This document shows positions 4,882 to 6,234 of a stretch of DNA of 6,234 nucleotides, in pieces (within the stretch, counting starts at the first letter, position 1; each line of letters starts with the position of its first letter). The DNA comes from DATKZB01 sp035528235 (lineage in GTDB: Bacteria > Planctomycetota > Phycisphaerae > FEN-1346): the NCBI GenBank assembly GCA_035528235.1, contig DATKZB010000381.1, positions 1 through 6,234 on the forward strand, read 5' to 3'. The notes beneath the pieces were generated by a model. It saw only the letters and a program-made list of their open reading frames with translations. It ran no database searches and was not told the DNA's origin. The translations under genes were made by a program, and so were the position numbers.

Positions 4882-6147
4882 TCACTTCTTGCGGATGTCG
4901 TAACAGACCAGGTCGTCGTGGTCGCGCAAATACAATTTGCCGTCGTGAATAACCGGGTGCGCCCAACTCTGGCCGTTCTTGACGGCGATCTTGAACCGGC
5001 CCTTCAGCCGGTACGCCTCGGGCGTGGCCTCGACCAGGGCCATCTGGGCGTTCTCGTTTCGGAAGTACACGTGCCCATCGGCCCAGGTCACGGCGGCCGA
5101 GCCGCTGCCGGGCTGACGGTCGGCCTGCCACACGATGCGGCCCGTCTTCAGTTCGATGCAGACGGGCTTGCCGCGGCCGCGACCGTGTCCGGCGTAAATG
5201 TAATCGCCCAGCAGAATCATGCCGCCGTGATGGTTCTGGAAGGTCTTCGGCTCGAGGAAGTAGACCTCCTCGGCCTTGACGCCCTGGCCGTCGGCCGACA
5301 GTTTCAGCAGGGCCGCGCCGCCGTCGCCGTACCCGGTCGAGACGAACACGCGGTCGCCGCTCGGGATGGCGTCGGGGATGTCGGCCGTCCCGTTGGCCAC
5401 GCGGTTGTAACCCCAGAGGAACTTGCCGTCGCTCGCCCGCACGCCGATGGCCCCGCGTCCGACGATGGTCACGTACTGGCGGACGCCGGCCGCCTCGGTC
5501 ACGCAGATCGAGGCATACCCGGCGCCGTCCTTGCCCTTGCCGCCGATGTCGGGCATGGCGCACTTCCAGACGGTTTCGCCGGTCTTCTTATTGAGCGCCG
5601 CCACGATGGCGTCCTTGGCGCCGGGGGTGCAGATCAGTTTGTCGCCATCGGTCTGGGGCGACTCGCTGTAACCCCAGCTGGACATCATGCGCCCCCCGAA
5701 ATCCTTTTCGAAGTTCTTGCGCCAGACCTCCCTGCCGTCGGCCGCCTGCACGCACACCAGGTCGCCGTGGGTGCCCAGGCCGTAGACCAACCCGTCGTCG
5801 ACGGTGGGGGTGCACCGGGTGCCGTCGCCCCAGGGCTTGCCGACCTCGGCCGCCCAGAGTTCCTTGCGAGTCTCCAGGTCCACGGCCAGGATGTACTGCT
5901 TCTCGTTGCGGTCGCCCATCGTGTAGAGGCGGTTGCCGACGATGGCGACGCTCGAGAACCCTTTACCCAGGCCGCTCATCTTCCAGAGCAGCGGCGGCCC
6001 ATCGTCGGGCCACTCGGCCAGGAGACCCGTCTCGGCCGACTTGCCGTCGTGGGTCGGCCCGCGCCAAGTCGGCCAGTCGGGCACGGCCGCCGTCGCCGCT
6101 ACATAAAGAACCAGGAGCGCAGTCAGAGCAATCGAGAAACGCACCAT
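4882..6147 (-). CDS. Exported PQQ-type (BamB-like) beta-propeller protein
   Basis: A 421-residue protein. I chose the ATG at 6147 because AGGAG lies 8 bases before it and a signal peptide follows directly (Arg3, hydrophobic 5-19, likely cut at ATA/AVP near residue 20). The ATG at 6189 would put 14 unsupported residues in front of the signal. The mature protein opens with DWPTWRGPTHDGKSAE (24-39), a pattern common in planctomycetal PQQ-like proteins. PQQ-type blade motifs with the consensus hydrophobic-x-x-x-G-x-x-hydrophobic-W follow near 88-103, 132-146, 183-198, 235-248 and 330-343 (for example KTGETVW and KTGRIVW). This fold gives a 6-8 blade propeller. BamB uses it as a scaffold in outer-membrane protein assembly, and PQQ dehydrogenases bind the cofactor in it. 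I see no cytochrome c CxxCH motif or dehydrogenase signature, so a scaffold or ligand-binding role outside the cytoplasm is more likely than an enzyme. The exact substrate is unknown. Confidence 0.88.
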   Translation of the reverse strand: MVRFSIALTALLVLYVAATAAVPDWPTWRGPTHDGKSAETGLLAEWPDDGPPLLWKMSGLGKGFSSVAIVGNRLYTMGDRNEKQYILAVDLETRKELWAAEVGKPWGDGTRCTPTVDDGLVYGLGTHGDLVCVQAADGREVWRKNFEKDFGGRMMSSWGYSESPQTDGDKLICTPGAKDAIVAALNKKTGETVWKCAMPDIGGKGKDGAGYASICVTEAAGVRQYVTIVGRGAIGVRASDGKFLWGYNRVANGTADIPDAIPSGDRVFVSTGYGDGGAALLKLSADGQGVKAEEVYFLEPKTFQNHHGGMILLGDYIYAGHGRGRGKPVCIELKTGRIVWQADRQPGSGSAAVTWADGHVYFRNENAQMALVEATPEAYRLKGRFKIAVKNGQSWAHPVIHDGKLYLRDHDDLVCYDIRKK

Positions 6148-6155
6148 CCGGGAAT

Positions 6156-6160
6156 CTCCT
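6156..6160 (-). promoter_or_regulatory. Ribosome binding site that fixes the PQQ-type gene start
   Basis: AGGAG on the - strand, 8 bases before the ATG at 6147. The longer alternative start at 6189 falls upstream of this site and is not favoured. Confidence 0.75.
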
Positions 6161-6193
6161 AATGCCACAAGGCTACTTCGCCACTTCATCCCG

Positions 6194-6219
6194 CCTGGCG
6201 GCCTTCCCAGGCCGCCAGG
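6194..6219. repeat. Perfect 10-bp-stem hairpin upstream of the PQQ-type gene
   Basis: CCTGGCGGCC (6194-6203) pairs with GGCCGCCAGG (6210-6219), loop TTCCCA. It is 46 bases upstream of the start at 6147. It may be the terminator of a gene beyond the right edge, a leader structure of the PQQ-type gene, or another dispersed GC-rich repeat; no T-run follows on either strand. No convincing promoter is visible in 6148-6234. Confidence 0.6.
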
Positions 6220-6234
6220 AACACACGTCAGCCC

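Noticed and set aside
4918..6162. 414-codon + strand open frame opposite the PQQ-type gene
   Set aside because: It is the mirror of the coding - strand, rich in Ala, Val, Gly and His without motifs, and has no supported start.

Overview
The window is GC-rich chromosomal DNA. It holds one truncated gene on the + strand (left end) and four complete genes on the - strand. Several traits suggest an environmental member of the Planctomycetota or a related PVC lineage: two exported beta-propeller proteins (one with the W-x-x-W-R-G-P opening typical of planctomycetal PQQ-repeat proteins), a non-HemE URO-D paralogue, a 7-bp ATGACGA-type tandem array between genes, and GC-rich hairpin repeats after stop codons. 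This assignment is inferred from gene content; there is no rRNA or other marker gene here.

Layout. Positions 1-1310 (+): 5'-truncated radical SAM enzyme resembling the MJ0619/Tes (tetraether lipid synthase) group. 1311-1499: convergent spacer with a hairpin on the gene's stop codon, a long hairpin, and copy 1 of a 57-bp repeat. 1500-2000 (-): small predicted lipoprotein with a carboxypeptidase-regulatory-like fold. 1994-2049: eight 7-bp units between that gene and the next. 2046-3140 (-): URO-D superfamily protein with a His-X-Cys...Cys metal site, probably co-transcribed with the lipoprotein. 3141-3409: spacer with an 8-bp duplication, another hairpin and copy 2 of the 57-bp repeat. 3410-4717 (-): exported beta-propeller protein with a good sigma70-type promoter. 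4718-4881: promoter/leader plus a GC-rich hairpin. 4882-6147 (-): exported PQQ-type beta-propeller protein. 6148-6234: leader with a perfect 10-bp-stem hairpin.

How the genes fit together. The - strand genes look like at least two or three transcription units (PQQ protein; beta-propeller; URO-D plus lipoprotein). No shared pathway is evident. Three of the five products carry export signals. The radical SAM gene belongs to a different unit that extends beyond the left edge. The most notable items are the Tes-like enzyme in an apparently bacterial context, the near-identical 57-bp hairpin repeat placed just after two stop codons, and the heptamer array that forms a stop/start junction. I see no CRISPR array, phage, transposase, tRNA or rRNA gene, and no convincing new multi-gene system.
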